DNA of 64,000 bases from Avichristensenella sp031549105 (GTDB lineage: Bacteria > Bacillota > Clostridia > Christensenellales > Aristaeellaceae). The position numbers were made by a program, and so were the translations under genes. Below, piece after piece: positions 43,467-51,051 of this stretch (position 1 is the stretch's first letter; the number at the start of each line of letters is the position of its first letter). Location: NCBI GenBank assembly GCA_031549105.1, contig JAVBQK010000069.1:1-64000 (forward strand), read 5' to 3'. The notes beneath the pieces were generated by a model. That model was not told the origin of the DNA. It did not search any database and saw only the letters and a program-made list of their open reading frames with translations.

Positions 43467-44397
43467 GCGCGAGGTGCTCCTGTCCATCCGCAACATGGTG
43501 GTAACGTTCGGCAAGGGCAAAAACCTGCTGAAGGCCGTCAACGATGTGAGCTTCGACATCTACCGGGGCGAAACGTTCGGCTTGGTGGGCGAGTCAGGAT
43601 CGGGCAAGACGACGCTGGGACGCGGCGTCATCCGCATCTACCCCGCAGAAGGCGAGATCATCTTCAAGGGACAGAAGATCAACGGCAAGATTGACAAGAA
43701 GCTGGATCGCGAGGTCACGCGGCGCATCCAGATGATCTTCCAGGACCCGATGGCGTCGCTGAACGAGCGCGCGAAGGTCGACTACATCGTCTCCGAGGGC
43801 CTGCTCTCCTTCGACCATAAGATGACCGAGGAGGAACGCAAGGCACGCGTGGACAAGGCGCTGATGGATGTGGGGCTTCTGCCCGAGTTCGCCAGCCGTT
43901 TCCCGCACGAATTTTCCGGCGGTCAAAGACAGCGTATCGGTGTGGCCCGCGCGCTGATCATGGGGCCGGAGTTCATCATCGCCGATGAACCGATCTCGGC
44001 GCTGGACGTATCCATCCGCGCGCAGGTGCTGAACCTGCTGGCCGAGCTGCAGAAGGAAATGCGGCTTACATACCTGTTCATCTCGCACGACCTGTCGGTG
44101 ATGCGCTTCATCTGTGACCGCATCGCCGTCATCCACAAGGGCAGACTGGTGGAGCTGGCGCAGACGGAGCTGCTCTTCGCCAATCCGCTGCACCCCTACA
44201 CCCGCGCGCTGCTCTCCGCGATCCCCATGCCCGACCCCGTGTCCGAGCGGGATAAGGTGCTGGAGGTGTACAACCCAAACCAGCATGACTACAGCACCGA
44301 CAAGCCCGTATGGGTGGAGATTGAGCCGGAGCATTTCGTGCTGGGCAACCAGAAGGAGCTTGCGGGGTACCGGGAGAGGCTGCTGCAAAAGGCATAA
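43456..44397 (+). CDS. oppF: Oligopeptide ABC transporter ATP-binding protein (OppF type)
   Basis: ATPase of 313 aa. Walker A is GESGSGKTT, the signature FSGGQRQRIGVA, Walker B FIIADEPISALD, and the H-loop FISHDLSVMRF. The C-terminal ELLFANPLHPYTRALLSAIP is typical of OppF/DppF. GGGAGGT lies seven bases before its ATG, which overlaps the oppD end. An alanine-racemase-like gene follows 40 bases downstream in the same orientation. Confidence 0.92.
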   Translation: MENKREVLLSIRNMVVTFGKGKNLLKAVNDVSFDIYRGETFGLVGESGSGKTTLGRGVIRIYPAEGEIIFKGQKINGKIDKKLDREVTRRIQMIFQDPMASLNERAKVDYIVSEGLLSFDHKMTEEERKARVDKALMDVGLLPEFASRFPHEFSGGQRQRIGVARALIMGPEFIIADEPISALDVSIRAQVLNLLAELQKEMRLTYLFISHDLSVMRFICDRIAVIHKGRLVELAQTELLFANPLHPYTRALLSAIPMPDPVSERDKVLEVYNPNQHDYSTDKPVWVEIEPEHFVLGNQKELAGYRERLLQKA

Positions 44398-44437
44398 TAC
44401 CCCCGCACCGCGGGAGGAAAGGATTCCAAGGCTGACC

Positions 44438-45586
44438 ATGCTTACATATGACCTGGCCACCGCCCGCACCTGGGCGGAGATCAACGTAGACCACATCCTC
44501 TTCAACTACCGCAGCGCGCTCAGCGAGCTTGCGCCCGGGGTTGTGCATTACACAGTGCTCAAAGCGAACGCATACGGCCTGGGGGCCGTGCCGATCGCGA
44601 AGATCCTCTACGCGGAGGGCGCGCGGCTGTACGCCGTCTCCTGCGTAATGGAGGCGCTGGAACTGTCGCGCGCGCTGCCGCCTGATGTCGACATCCTGGT
44701 GATGGGCGAAACGATGCCGGCTGAGATGGAGCTATCCCTGCTGCGCGGGATCGTATCGACGGTATTCCGGGTGGAGACCGCACGGATGCTATCCGAGATG
44801 GCTGTGCGGATGGGCGTGACGGCGCGCATCCACTGCAAGGTGGACACCGGCCTGCATCGGCTGGGCTTCTCGGTGGAGGAGGCGGCCGGGGGCATTGCAG
44901 AAGTTATCGCGCTGCCGAACATCAGCTTTGAGGGCATGTTCAGCCACCTGCAGCGCAGGTCGCCCGCGCATGACCGGCTGCAGAGCGAGCGCCTGGTACA
45001 GGTGCGCGATGAGCTGCTGGCACTGGGCATCACCGTGCCACGTCTGCACCTGTTGGATAGCATCGGCATGTGGCGCTACCCGGAAAACCAGTTTAACGCC
45101 GTGCGCGACGCCGCGTTCATCGTCGGCCATACGCCGCACGATTACCCGCGCCCGGACCAGATTCGGTTCTCGCTGGCGTTTAAAACGCGGATCGTCCGCA
45201 TCCACGATGCCGAGGCCGGTGTGTGTCTGGGCTATGATGCCGACCACCCGCTTGAGAAACCCACGCGCGTGGCGACGCTGTGCGTCGGCTATGCGGACGG
45301 GTACCCACGCGCAATGTCGCACGTGGGCGAAGTGGATATCCACGGAAAGCGCGCGAAGGTACTGGGCGTGGTCTGCATGGACCTGATGATGGTTGATATC
45401 GGAGATATCCCCGAGGCAGCAGTCGGCGACGTGGCGATCATGATCGGCGGCTCCATCGGCATTTGGGACTATTCGGGTTTCTCCGGCGGCTACAACAACG
45501 AATATTTATGCATGCTCACCCGCCGCGTGCCGCGCGTGTACATCAAGGGCGGGCATGTGGTGGACATTGTGGGGTATATGGAATGA
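44438..45586 (+). CDS. Alanine racemase-like PLP enzyme
   Basis: Fold-type III PLP protein of 382 aa. The PLP Lys lies in VLKANAYG, a substrate-side Arg in KVDTGLHRLGF, the Arg near the pyridine nitrogen in NAVRDA, and the C-terminal domain has VGYADGYPR and VVCMDLMMVDIG. In an ungapped comparison with E. coli Alr from memory, the catalytic Tyr (second Tyr of YGGRYTAR) corresponds to His in GYDADHPL. It may be an alanine racemase with changed chemistry or a racemase for another amino acid. Its stop overlaps the next start (ATGA). Its place in a peptide-recycling operon suggests handling of D- or L-Ala freed from peptides. Confidence 0.78.
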   Translation: MLTYDLATARTWAEINVDHILFNYRSALSELAPGVVHYTVLKANAYGLGAVPIAKILYAEGARLYAVSCVMEALELSRALPPDVDILVMGETMPAEMELSLLRGIVSTVFRVETARMLSEMAVRMGVTARIHCKVDTGLHRLGFSVEEAAGGIAEVIALPNISFEGMFSHLQRRSPAHDRLQSERLVQVRDELLALGITVPRLHLLDSIGMWRYPENQFNAVRDAAFIVGHTPHDYPRPDQIRFSLAFKTRIVRIHDAEAGVCLGYDADHPLEKPTRVATLCVGYADGYPRAMSHVGEVDIHGKRAKVLGVVCMDLMMVDIGDIPEAAVGDVAIMIGGSIGIWDYSGFSGGYNNEYLCMLTRRVPRVYIKGGHVVDIVGYME

Positions 45587-46737
45587 ACGATACGATTTTG
45601 CGCGAGAAGGCCGATGCGCTGGCCGGGTTCACCGCCAACATCCGCCACCGGCTGCACCGCATCCCAGAACTTGGGTTTGAGGAGTTCAAGACCGCCGCGC
45701 TCATCCGCGAGGTGCTTGACGAGATCGGCGCGCCGTACACCGCAGACGGCACGGCGACCGTCGTGACCATCCAGGGCGCGTTGCCCGGCAAGACGATCGG
45801 CATCCGGGCGGATATCGACGCGCTGCCGCTTCAGGAGCAGACGGCGCTGCCGTACGCGTCCGAGCACCCCGGCCGCATGCACGCCTGTGGGCACGACGCG
45901 CACGCCGCAATCCTGCTGGGCACGGCCAAGCTGCTCTGGGATCTGAAGGACGAGCTGCCCGGCACGGTGCGCCTGTTCTTCCAGCCCGCCGAGGAGACGA
46001 CCGGCGGCGCGGAAGGGATGATCGCGGCGGGCGCGATGGACGGCGTGGACCATGTGTACGGGCTGCACGTCGCCGCGCAGACGCCGGTGGGCCGCATTTC
46101 CACGCGCGCCGGGGCAAACCACGCCGCGTGTGACGAGCTGTTCATCGACGTGCTGGGCCGCAAGGGCCATGGCGCGCACCCCCGGAGCGGCATCGACGCG
46201 ATTGTGATCGCCGCGCAGATGATCACCGCGATGCAGACGCTGATCTCCCGCGAGATCGAGGCGACCGACGCGGCGGTGCTGACCATTGGAAGCATCCATG
46301 GCGGCACGACGAACAACATCCTCTGCGATGAAGTCAAACTCCACGGCACGCTCCGCACGCTGACGCCCGAGGTGCGAGCACAGTACCAGCACCGCATCCC
46401 CGAGCTGTGCGAGGGGATCGCCCGCGCGATGGGCGGCGATGTGCGCGTGAACATCCGCAGCGGCTACTGCGCCTGCGTCAACGACGCGGCCGAGGCGGCG
46501 CGCGTGCTGCGCATCGCCGAGCGGCTCTTCGGCAAGGGCGCGACGTACGAGACGCCGAACTCCAGCATGGGCGCGGAGGACTTCGCCTATTTCCTGCGCG
46601 AGGCGCCGGGCGCGATATACCACCTGGGCTGCGGTTCCGCCGCGCCCGGCCACAACGAGCTGTTCAGCGTGGACGACGCGTGCCTGCCGTTGGGCGTGCT
46701 GATGCACGCGGCGCTGGTGTGGGACGCGAACGGCTGA
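45583..46737 (+). CDS. M20-family amidohydrolase/peptidase
   Basis: Zinc amidohydrolase of 384 aa of the hippurate hydrolase/N-acyl-amino-acid deacetylase group. RADIDALPLQEQT, MHACGHDAH and FFQPAEETTGGAEGMI are the conserved metal and catalytic blocks. A dimerisation domain lies at about residues 185-295. The last metal region NSSMGAEDFAYFL is intact. There is no signal peptide, so it acts in the cytoplasm on imported or N-acylated peptides. It is translationally coupled to the racemase-like gene. Confidence 0.88.
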   Translation: MNDTILREKADALAGFTANIRHRLHRIPELGFEEFKTAALIREVLDEIGAPYTADGTATVVTIQGALPGKTIGIRADIDALPLQEQTALPYASEHPGRMHACGHDAHAAILLGTAKLLWDLKDELPGTVRLFFQPAEETTGGAEGMIAAGAMDGVDHVYGLHVAAQTPVGRISTRAGANHAACDELFIDVLGRKGHGAHPRSGIDAIVIAAQMITAMQTLISREIEATDAAVLTIGSIHGGTTNNILCDEVKLHGTLRTLTPEVRAQYQHRIPELCEGIARAMGGDVRVNIRSGYCACVNDAAEAARVLRIAERLFGKGATYETPNSSMGAEDFAYFLREAPGAIYHLGCGSAAPGHNELFSVDDACLPLGVLMHAALVWDANG

Positions 46738-46749
46738 GAGGACGAGACG

Positions 46750-47256
46750 ATGTCAGCTAGAAGCATTGAGGATATCATTGGCACTGTGCTAACGGGCGAT
46801 GCTCAGAAGAACGCGCTGGACTTTATCGCGTTCCTGGGCGCGAATGAAATATCCTATACACAGTCCGACAACTATTTGGATGTGCACTATCAGGGCACGA
46901 ACGTGTGCAGCGTATTGATCACCGGCGCGGACGATGTGCCCGGCCCCTGGACGATTTGGTCTGACCAGGAGCCCGGCAGCTGGATCACCTGGCCTTCCGA
47001 AGGCAATTCCGCGAGGCGCGAGGAGCTTTCCGTGGACGAGCGCACAAAGGAAACCGTCTGGGCGCATGTCAATTACTGCGCGAGCTGCGGCGGCGATTGC
47101 AGCCCGGGAAAGACCAAAGAGGTTCTGGGGAAGAGCTTTGACGGCCTGTGCAGCTCGGCCCTTGCGTTCACCAACCCGGACGCCGAGGCCCTGGACTGTG
47201 CAAAAAGAATGATCGAGATGCGGAAACGCGATATAGCAAAGGAGCACCACCCATGA
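46750..47256 (+). CDS. Unknown conserved protein with Cys cluster
   Basis: Protein of 168 aa that I do not recognise. The N-terminal half is mixed alpha/beta with aromatic-rich WTIWSDQEPGSWITWPS. The C-terminal part has CASCGGDC (C-x2-C-x3-C) and a further Cys at LDGLC-like position, with FTNPDAEALDCAKRMIEMRKRDI as a helical tail; a metal site is plausible. There is no signal peptide or membrane helix. The start lies 13 bases after the amidohydrolase stop and its TGA overlaps the dppA ATG. That arrangement makes it a coupled member of the recycling operon, so its role is probably in the same pathway. Confidence 0.65.
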   Translation: MSARSIEDIIGTVLTGDAQKNALDFIAFLGANEISYTQSDNYLDVHYQGTNVCSVLITGADDVPGPWTIWSDQEPGSWITWPSEGNSARREELSVDERTKETVWAHVNYCASCGGDCSPGKTKEVLGKSFDGLCSSALAFTNPDAEALDCAKRMIEMRKRDIAKEHHP

Positions 47257-48053
47257 AGAAACTGTTTATCAGTGCGGACATCGAAGGGACTTGCGGCATT
47301 GCCCACTGGGACGAGACCGAGCACGGCAAGCCGGACTACGAGTATTTTCGCGGACAGATGACGCGCGAAGTCGCGGCGGCGTGCGAAGGCGCGCTGGCGG
47401 CTGGATATGAGGACATCCTGATCAAGGATGCACACAGCACCGGGCGCAACATCATCCCGGCGGGGCTGCCGGAGGCGGCGCGGATTCTGCGCGGCTGGGC
47501 GAAGCACCTGTACATCATGATGGCGGGGCTGGACGACTCGTTTGACGGCGTTGTCTTCACCGGCTACCACGCGGCGGCGGAAATGCCCACCAACCCGCTC
47601 TCCCACACGATGAACGGGCGCAACAACTACATCAAGATCAACGGCGTGCTGGCGAGCGAGCTGATGCTCAACAGCCTGACTGCGTCGATGCTGGGCGTGC
47701 CGGTCTACTGCGTCTGCGGCGACAAGGGGCTGTGCGACTGGGTGCAGTCGGTCAACCCGAACATCCAGGTGGTGCCCGTCAGCGAGGGCTGCGGCAATGG
47801 ATCGCTGTCGATTCACCCGGCAGTCGCCGTGCGCCGCATCCGCGAGACGGTCGAGAAGGCCGTGCAGCTGCCGCGCGAAGCCTGCCTGTTCCCGATGCCG
47901 GAACACTTTGTTGTGGAGATTAACTTTAAGCAGCATTATGACGCGCTGGGCGGGAGCTGGTACCCCGGCTGCGTGCAGACCGGCGCGCGTACCGTGCAAT
48001 TTGAGGCGGATAAGTACGAGGACGTGCTGAAGTTCATCTACTGGGTACTATAA
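47253..48053 (+). CDS. dppA: M55-family D-aminopeptidase (DppA-like)
   Basis: D-stereospecific zinc aminopeptidase of 266 aa. The N terminus KLFISADIEGTCGI is the DppA signature with metal ligands. DAHSTGRNI, TGYHAAAEMPTNPLSHT and the ELMLNSLTASMLGVPV block match the family. The Bacillus enzyme cuts D-Ala dipeptides and heads the dpp operon, which also carries an LD-carboxypeptidase and a peptide ABC transporter; the same set is here. AAAGGAG lies nine bases before the ATG. The next gene starts immediately after the stop. Confidence 0.9.
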   Translation: MKKLFISADIEGTCGIAHWDETEHGKPDYEYFRGQMTREVAAACEGALAAGYEDILIKDAHSTGRNIIPAGLPEAARILRGWAKHLYIMMAGLDDSFDGVVFTGYHAAAEMPTNPLSHTMNGRNNYIKINGVLASELMLNSLTASMLGVPVYCVCGDKGLCDWVQSVNPNIQVVPVSEGCGNGSLSIHPAVAVRRIRETVEKAVQLPREACLFPMPEHFVVEINFKQHYDALGGSWYPGCVQTGARTVQFEADKYEDVLKFIYWVL

Positions 48054-48995
48054 ATGGAAAATGTGCAAAAACCAAAGGCGCTGCGGCCCGGTCAAACGAT
48101 CGGGCTGCTCGCGCCCTCCAGTGGGCTGCCCAAGCCCGAGAAGCTGCCGGTGGCCATCCAGTACCTGGAGGCGCTCGGCTACCGGGTGAAAACGATGGAG
48201 AGTTGCACCAGCCGGTACGGCTATCTGGCCGGGCCGGACGCACTCCGCGCCGAGGACATCAACTGTCTCTTCCGGGACGACACCGTGGACGCGATCCTCT
48301 GCGTGCGCGGCGGCTACGGCGCGACGCGCCTGCTGGGCGCGCTGGACTATGATGCCATCCGCGCGAACCCGAAGGTGTTCTCCGGCTACAGCGACATCAC
48401 CGCGCTGCACGGGGCATTCCTGCGGCGCGCAAACCTTGTCACGTTCCACGGCATGATGGCCGTGCCCGACTTCGGCGGCGAAAAGGTCGATCCATTCAGC
48501 GCCGATTGCTTCTGGCGCATGGTCGGCCGCGCAGAACCATACGGCCCGCTCGACAACCCGCCGGACTACCCGCGCGAGGCGATCGCGCCCGGACGCGCCG
48601 AAGGCATGCTGATCGGCGGCAACCTGAGCCTGCTGGCCTCATGCCTGGGCACGCCCTACGCCCCCAGCTACGAAGGCGCAATTCTCTTCATCGAGGAGAT
48701 CAACGAAAAAACCTACGCGGTCGACCGCATGCTAACGCAGCTGAAGAACGCCGGCGTCCTAAACCAGTGTGCCGCAATCCTCCTGGGCGAATTCACCGAC
48801 TGCGGCAGCGAGCGCGACCATGACCTAACCCTCCGCCAAGTCTTTGACGACATTCTCGCCCCGCTGGGCATCCCCGTCCTCTCAGGCATCCGCTGCGGCC
48901 ACTGCACCCCGAACCTGACGCTGCCCTTCGGCATCCGCTGCACGGTAGACGCGACGGCGGGCACGGTGGAGATCGTGGAGAGCGCCGTGGGGTGA
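48054..48995 (+). CDS. ldcA: LD-carboxypeptidase (S66 family)
   Basis: Serine peptidase of 313 aa that removes D-Ala from the murein tetrapeptide after an L-centre. The nucleophile is in SGYSDITALHG, the Glu in LFIEEINEKTYAVDRML and the His in GIRCGHCTPNLTLPFG, a complete S66 triad. No signal peptide, so it is cytoplasmic and works on recycled peptides. It is the last gene of the operon, followed by a repeat cluster. The combination with DppA and a peptide importer is the classic murein-peptide recycling set. Confidence 0.9.
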   Translation: MENVQKPKALRPGQTIGLLAPSSGLPKPEKLPVAIQYLEALGYRVKTMESCTSRYGYLAGPDALRAEDINCLFRDDTVDAILCVRGGYGATRLLGALDYDAIRANPKVFSGYSDITALHGAFLRRANLVTFHGMMAVPDFGGEKVDPFSADCFWRMVGRAEPYGPLDNPPDYPREAIAPGRAEGMLIGGNLSLLASCLGTPYAPSYEGAILFIEEINEKTYAVDRMLTQLKNAGVLNQCAAILLGEFTDCGSERDHDLTLRQVFDDILAPLGIPVLSGIRCGHCTPNLTLPFGIRCTVDATAGTVEIVESAVG

Positions 48996-48996
48996 A

Positions 48997-49200
48997 GAAC
49001 GCCAGGGGGACTTTGTCCCCCTGGACCCCCTACTAAAGGGACATTGTCCCTTTGGAAACCCTAACTTTGCCTGCGGGCAAGGGTAGGGTTTTGCATAGAA
49101 ATCCAACCCGCCCGAGGGCGAAACAGTGGAGGTCCAGGAGGCATGCCTCCTGGCAGGGGTCCAGGGGACCGAGTCCCCTGGCGTTCCTCATCCCTCCTCC
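48997..49200. repeat. Mosaic intergenic repeat cluster, copy 9
   Basis: CCAGGGGGAC-TTT-GTCCCCCTGG is at 49002-49024, followed by AAAGGGAC-ATT-GTCCCTTT, then TTGCCTGCGGGCAA and CCAGGAGGC-AT-GCCTCCTGG. CCAGGGGAC-CGA-GTCCCCTGG closes it. It separates the recycling operon from the L,D-transpeptidase gene. Confidence 0.8.
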
Positions 49201-49212
49201 CCCGGAGGTCCC

Positions 49213-50406
49213 ATGCGCAAACTCTTCGCAGTCTTTCTTTTTTTTCTTCTCATTCCTGCCGTCAGCCTTGCCTCCCTCGCCCCCACGCTTACCGTTACGC
49301 AGGACACGGCGGAGGTTAGCGGGGCGGGCATTCGGGTGACGCTTGCCGTGGACGCGCCGGGCGCGGTGACGGTGCAGCTTTTTTCGTATGCGGAGAGTTG
49401 GCTGAAGGACCTTTTTTCGATGCGGGCCGGCACGGGCGAGATGTCGCTGCATTGGGATGGGTATGTGGGCGGTGTGCGCGTGCCCGCTGGGCGGTACAGC
49501 CTGATCATTACGTATGAGCCGCAGGGTGGGATGGCGCAGCAGCGGTACTTGCACTTTGATGTGATGCCTATGTCCACGCCGTATTCCGCTGTGCGGGATG
49601 GAACGTTTTGGGCGATGCCGCCGGGCGAGATTGATGACGCGGTGATTTGGGACGTGCTGACACAGCCGATCACCGTCTACGACAATGGGCGCATCGGCGC
49701 AACGGGACACATGTATCTGATGGAAAACCCGGACGGCACCGGCGGGCGCATCGCGCAGATACACGGCAAGTCGCAGGGGCTGCATGTGCTGGGCGAGGTG
49801 AACGAGCATGGCTATGTGCTCGTGGAGGCGTTCAGCAATTACGACCCCTCATTCCAGCCGATCAGCGCGCTGGCGCGGGAGCACGCGTTCGAAGTCAAGC
49901 AGGGCTATATCAAAGCCGACGGCTTGGTGACCATCCCGGTCAATCAGCAGATCGGGTTCCTGGTGGACAAGCTGACGCAGCGCCTGTACATCTTCATTGA
50001 CGGCGTGCGCGTCACCGAGCTATTCATCTCCACCGGCAAAAACACATCCGAGAAGTACTTCTATGAAACGACAGCGGGCGAATTCACCACGATCGCCTAT
50101 ACCGCGTCATTCATGCAGAGCGGCCTGTACAACGCGATGGGCATTCGCTTCAACGGCGGAAATCTCCTGCACGAGGTCCCCTGTCAAATTGACGAGGAAG
50201 GCGTGCAAAACTACATCCCCTTTGAAAAGCTGCTGGGCCAAAAAGCAAGCGGTGGCTGCATCCGCGTACAGCGCCACAAAAGTGCCGAGGGATACAACCA
50301 CACATGGATATGGGAAACCCTGGACCGCGAAGAGCGCTACAAAGTCCTCGTGTGGAACGACCTAAACCGTGTAGACACGCCCGCGGTCTGGCGAGAATCA
50401 CCATAA
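49213..50406 (+). CDS. Secreted L,D-transpeptidase (YkuD family)
   Basis: Exported protein of 397 aa. The signal peptide is LFAVFLFFLLIPAVSLASLA. A beta-rich N-terminal part (residues about 30-230, with VTQDTAEVSGAGIRVTLAVD) precedes the YkuD domain, which begins around INQ-type segment VNQQIGFLVDKLTQRLYIFIDG. The catalytic His is in LLHEVPC and the catalytic Cys349 in SGGCIRVQ. Such enzymes form 3-3 cross-links or attach proteins to peptidoglycan and are carbapenem targets. GGAGGT stands three bases before the start, a tight spacing. It lies beside the murein-recycling operon but has a separate leader. Confidence 0.85.
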   Translation: MRKLFAVFLFFLLIPAVSLASLAPTLTVTQDTAEVSGAGIRVTLAVDAPGAVTVQLFSYAESWLKDLFSMRAGTGEMSLHWDGYVGGVRVPAGRYSLIITYEPQGGMAQQRYLHFDVMPMSTPYSAVRDGTFWAMPPGEIDDAVIWDVLTQPITVYDNGRIGATGHMYLMENPDGTGGRIAQIHGKSQGLHVLGEVNEHGYVLVEAFSNYDPSFQPISALAREHAFEVKQGYIKADGLVTIPVNQQIGFLVDKLTQRLYIFIDGVRVTELFISTGKNTSEKYFYETTAGEFTTIAYTASFMQSGLYNAMGIRFNGGNLLHEVPCQIDEEGVQNYIPFEKLLGQKASGGCIRVQRHKSAEGYNHTWIWETLDREERYKVLVWNDLNRVDTPAVWRESP

Positions 50407-50409
50407 GAG

Positions 50410-50512
50410 AGGTGGTTTCCCGCCCGCAGGCGAAATGTTGGGTTTCCAAAGAGCAAGGCCCTTTGGTAGGGGGTCCAGGGGACAACGTCCCCCTGGCGTC
50501 CCCCCCCCCGTC
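50410..50512. repeat. Mosaic intergenic repeat cluster, copy 10
   Basis: GCAGGCGAAATG is followed by a CAAAGAGC-AAG-GCCCTTTG hairpin and CCAGGGGAC-AAC-GTCCCCCTGG. It lies between two convergent genes and probably serves both as 3' end structure. Confidence 0.75.
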
Positions 50513-50514
50513 CC

Positions 50515-51051
50515 CTACCGTTTCTCCTGGAACTTCTCCCGATACGCCTCAATCGATCGCCCGATCAGCCGCTCAGCCTCAATCGCAGACCCGAACGAGC
50601 GGACGACGGTCACCTTGCGCTCCAGCATTTTATATACCTCAAAGAAGTGCTGCATCTCATCCACTGTGTGCATCGGCAGCTCGTCGATGTCCTTGTATTC
50701 TTCCATGGACGGGTCGTGCACCGGCACGGCGATGATCTTCTCGTCACGCGAGGCGTTGTCGACCATGCGCATCACGCCGATGGGCCGGCAGTCCACCAGC
50801 GTCAGCGGCAGGATGGCCTCCTGGCAGAGCACGAGCACGTCGAGGGGATCGTCATCGTCCGCGTAGGTGCGCGGGATGAAGCCGTAGTTCGCCGGGTAGT
50901 GGGTGGAGGTGTAGAGCACCCGGTCCAGGCGCAGGAAACCCGTCTCCTTATCCAGCTCATACTTGTTCTTGCCGCCCTTGGATATCTCGATCACCGCGGT
51001 AAATACCTGCGGGGTGATCCGCTCCAAGGCGATGTCGTGCCAAATGTTCAT
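50515..51051 (-). CDS. ppa: Inorganic pyrophosphatase, family I
   Basis: Soluble pyrophosphatase of 178 aa. The signature DDDPLDVLVL carries the metal-binding Asp residues, and KYELDKETGFLRLDRVL plus THYPANYGFIPRTYADD are the substrate-binding blocks. The fold and length are normal. The start overlaps the valS stop by four bases, so it is translationally coupled to valyl-tRNA synthetase and under the same T-box. This makes sense chemically, since aminoacyl-tRNA synthesis makes pyrophosphate. Confidence 0.94.
   Translation of the reverse strand: MNIWHDIALERITPQVFTAVIEISKGGKNKYELDKETGFLRLDRVLYTSTHYPANYGFIPRTYADDDDPLDVLVLCQEAILPLTLVDCRPIGVMRMVDNASRDEKIIAVPVHDPSMEEYKDIDELPMHTVDEMQHFFEVYKMLERKVTVVRSFGSAIEAERLIGRSIEAYREKFQEKR

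Noticed and set aside
42294..43559. A 421-codon minus-strand frame.
   Set aside because: Antisense to the OppD-type ATPase gene.
45490..46707. A 405-codon minus-strand frame.
   Set aside because: Antisense to the M20 amidohydrolase gene.
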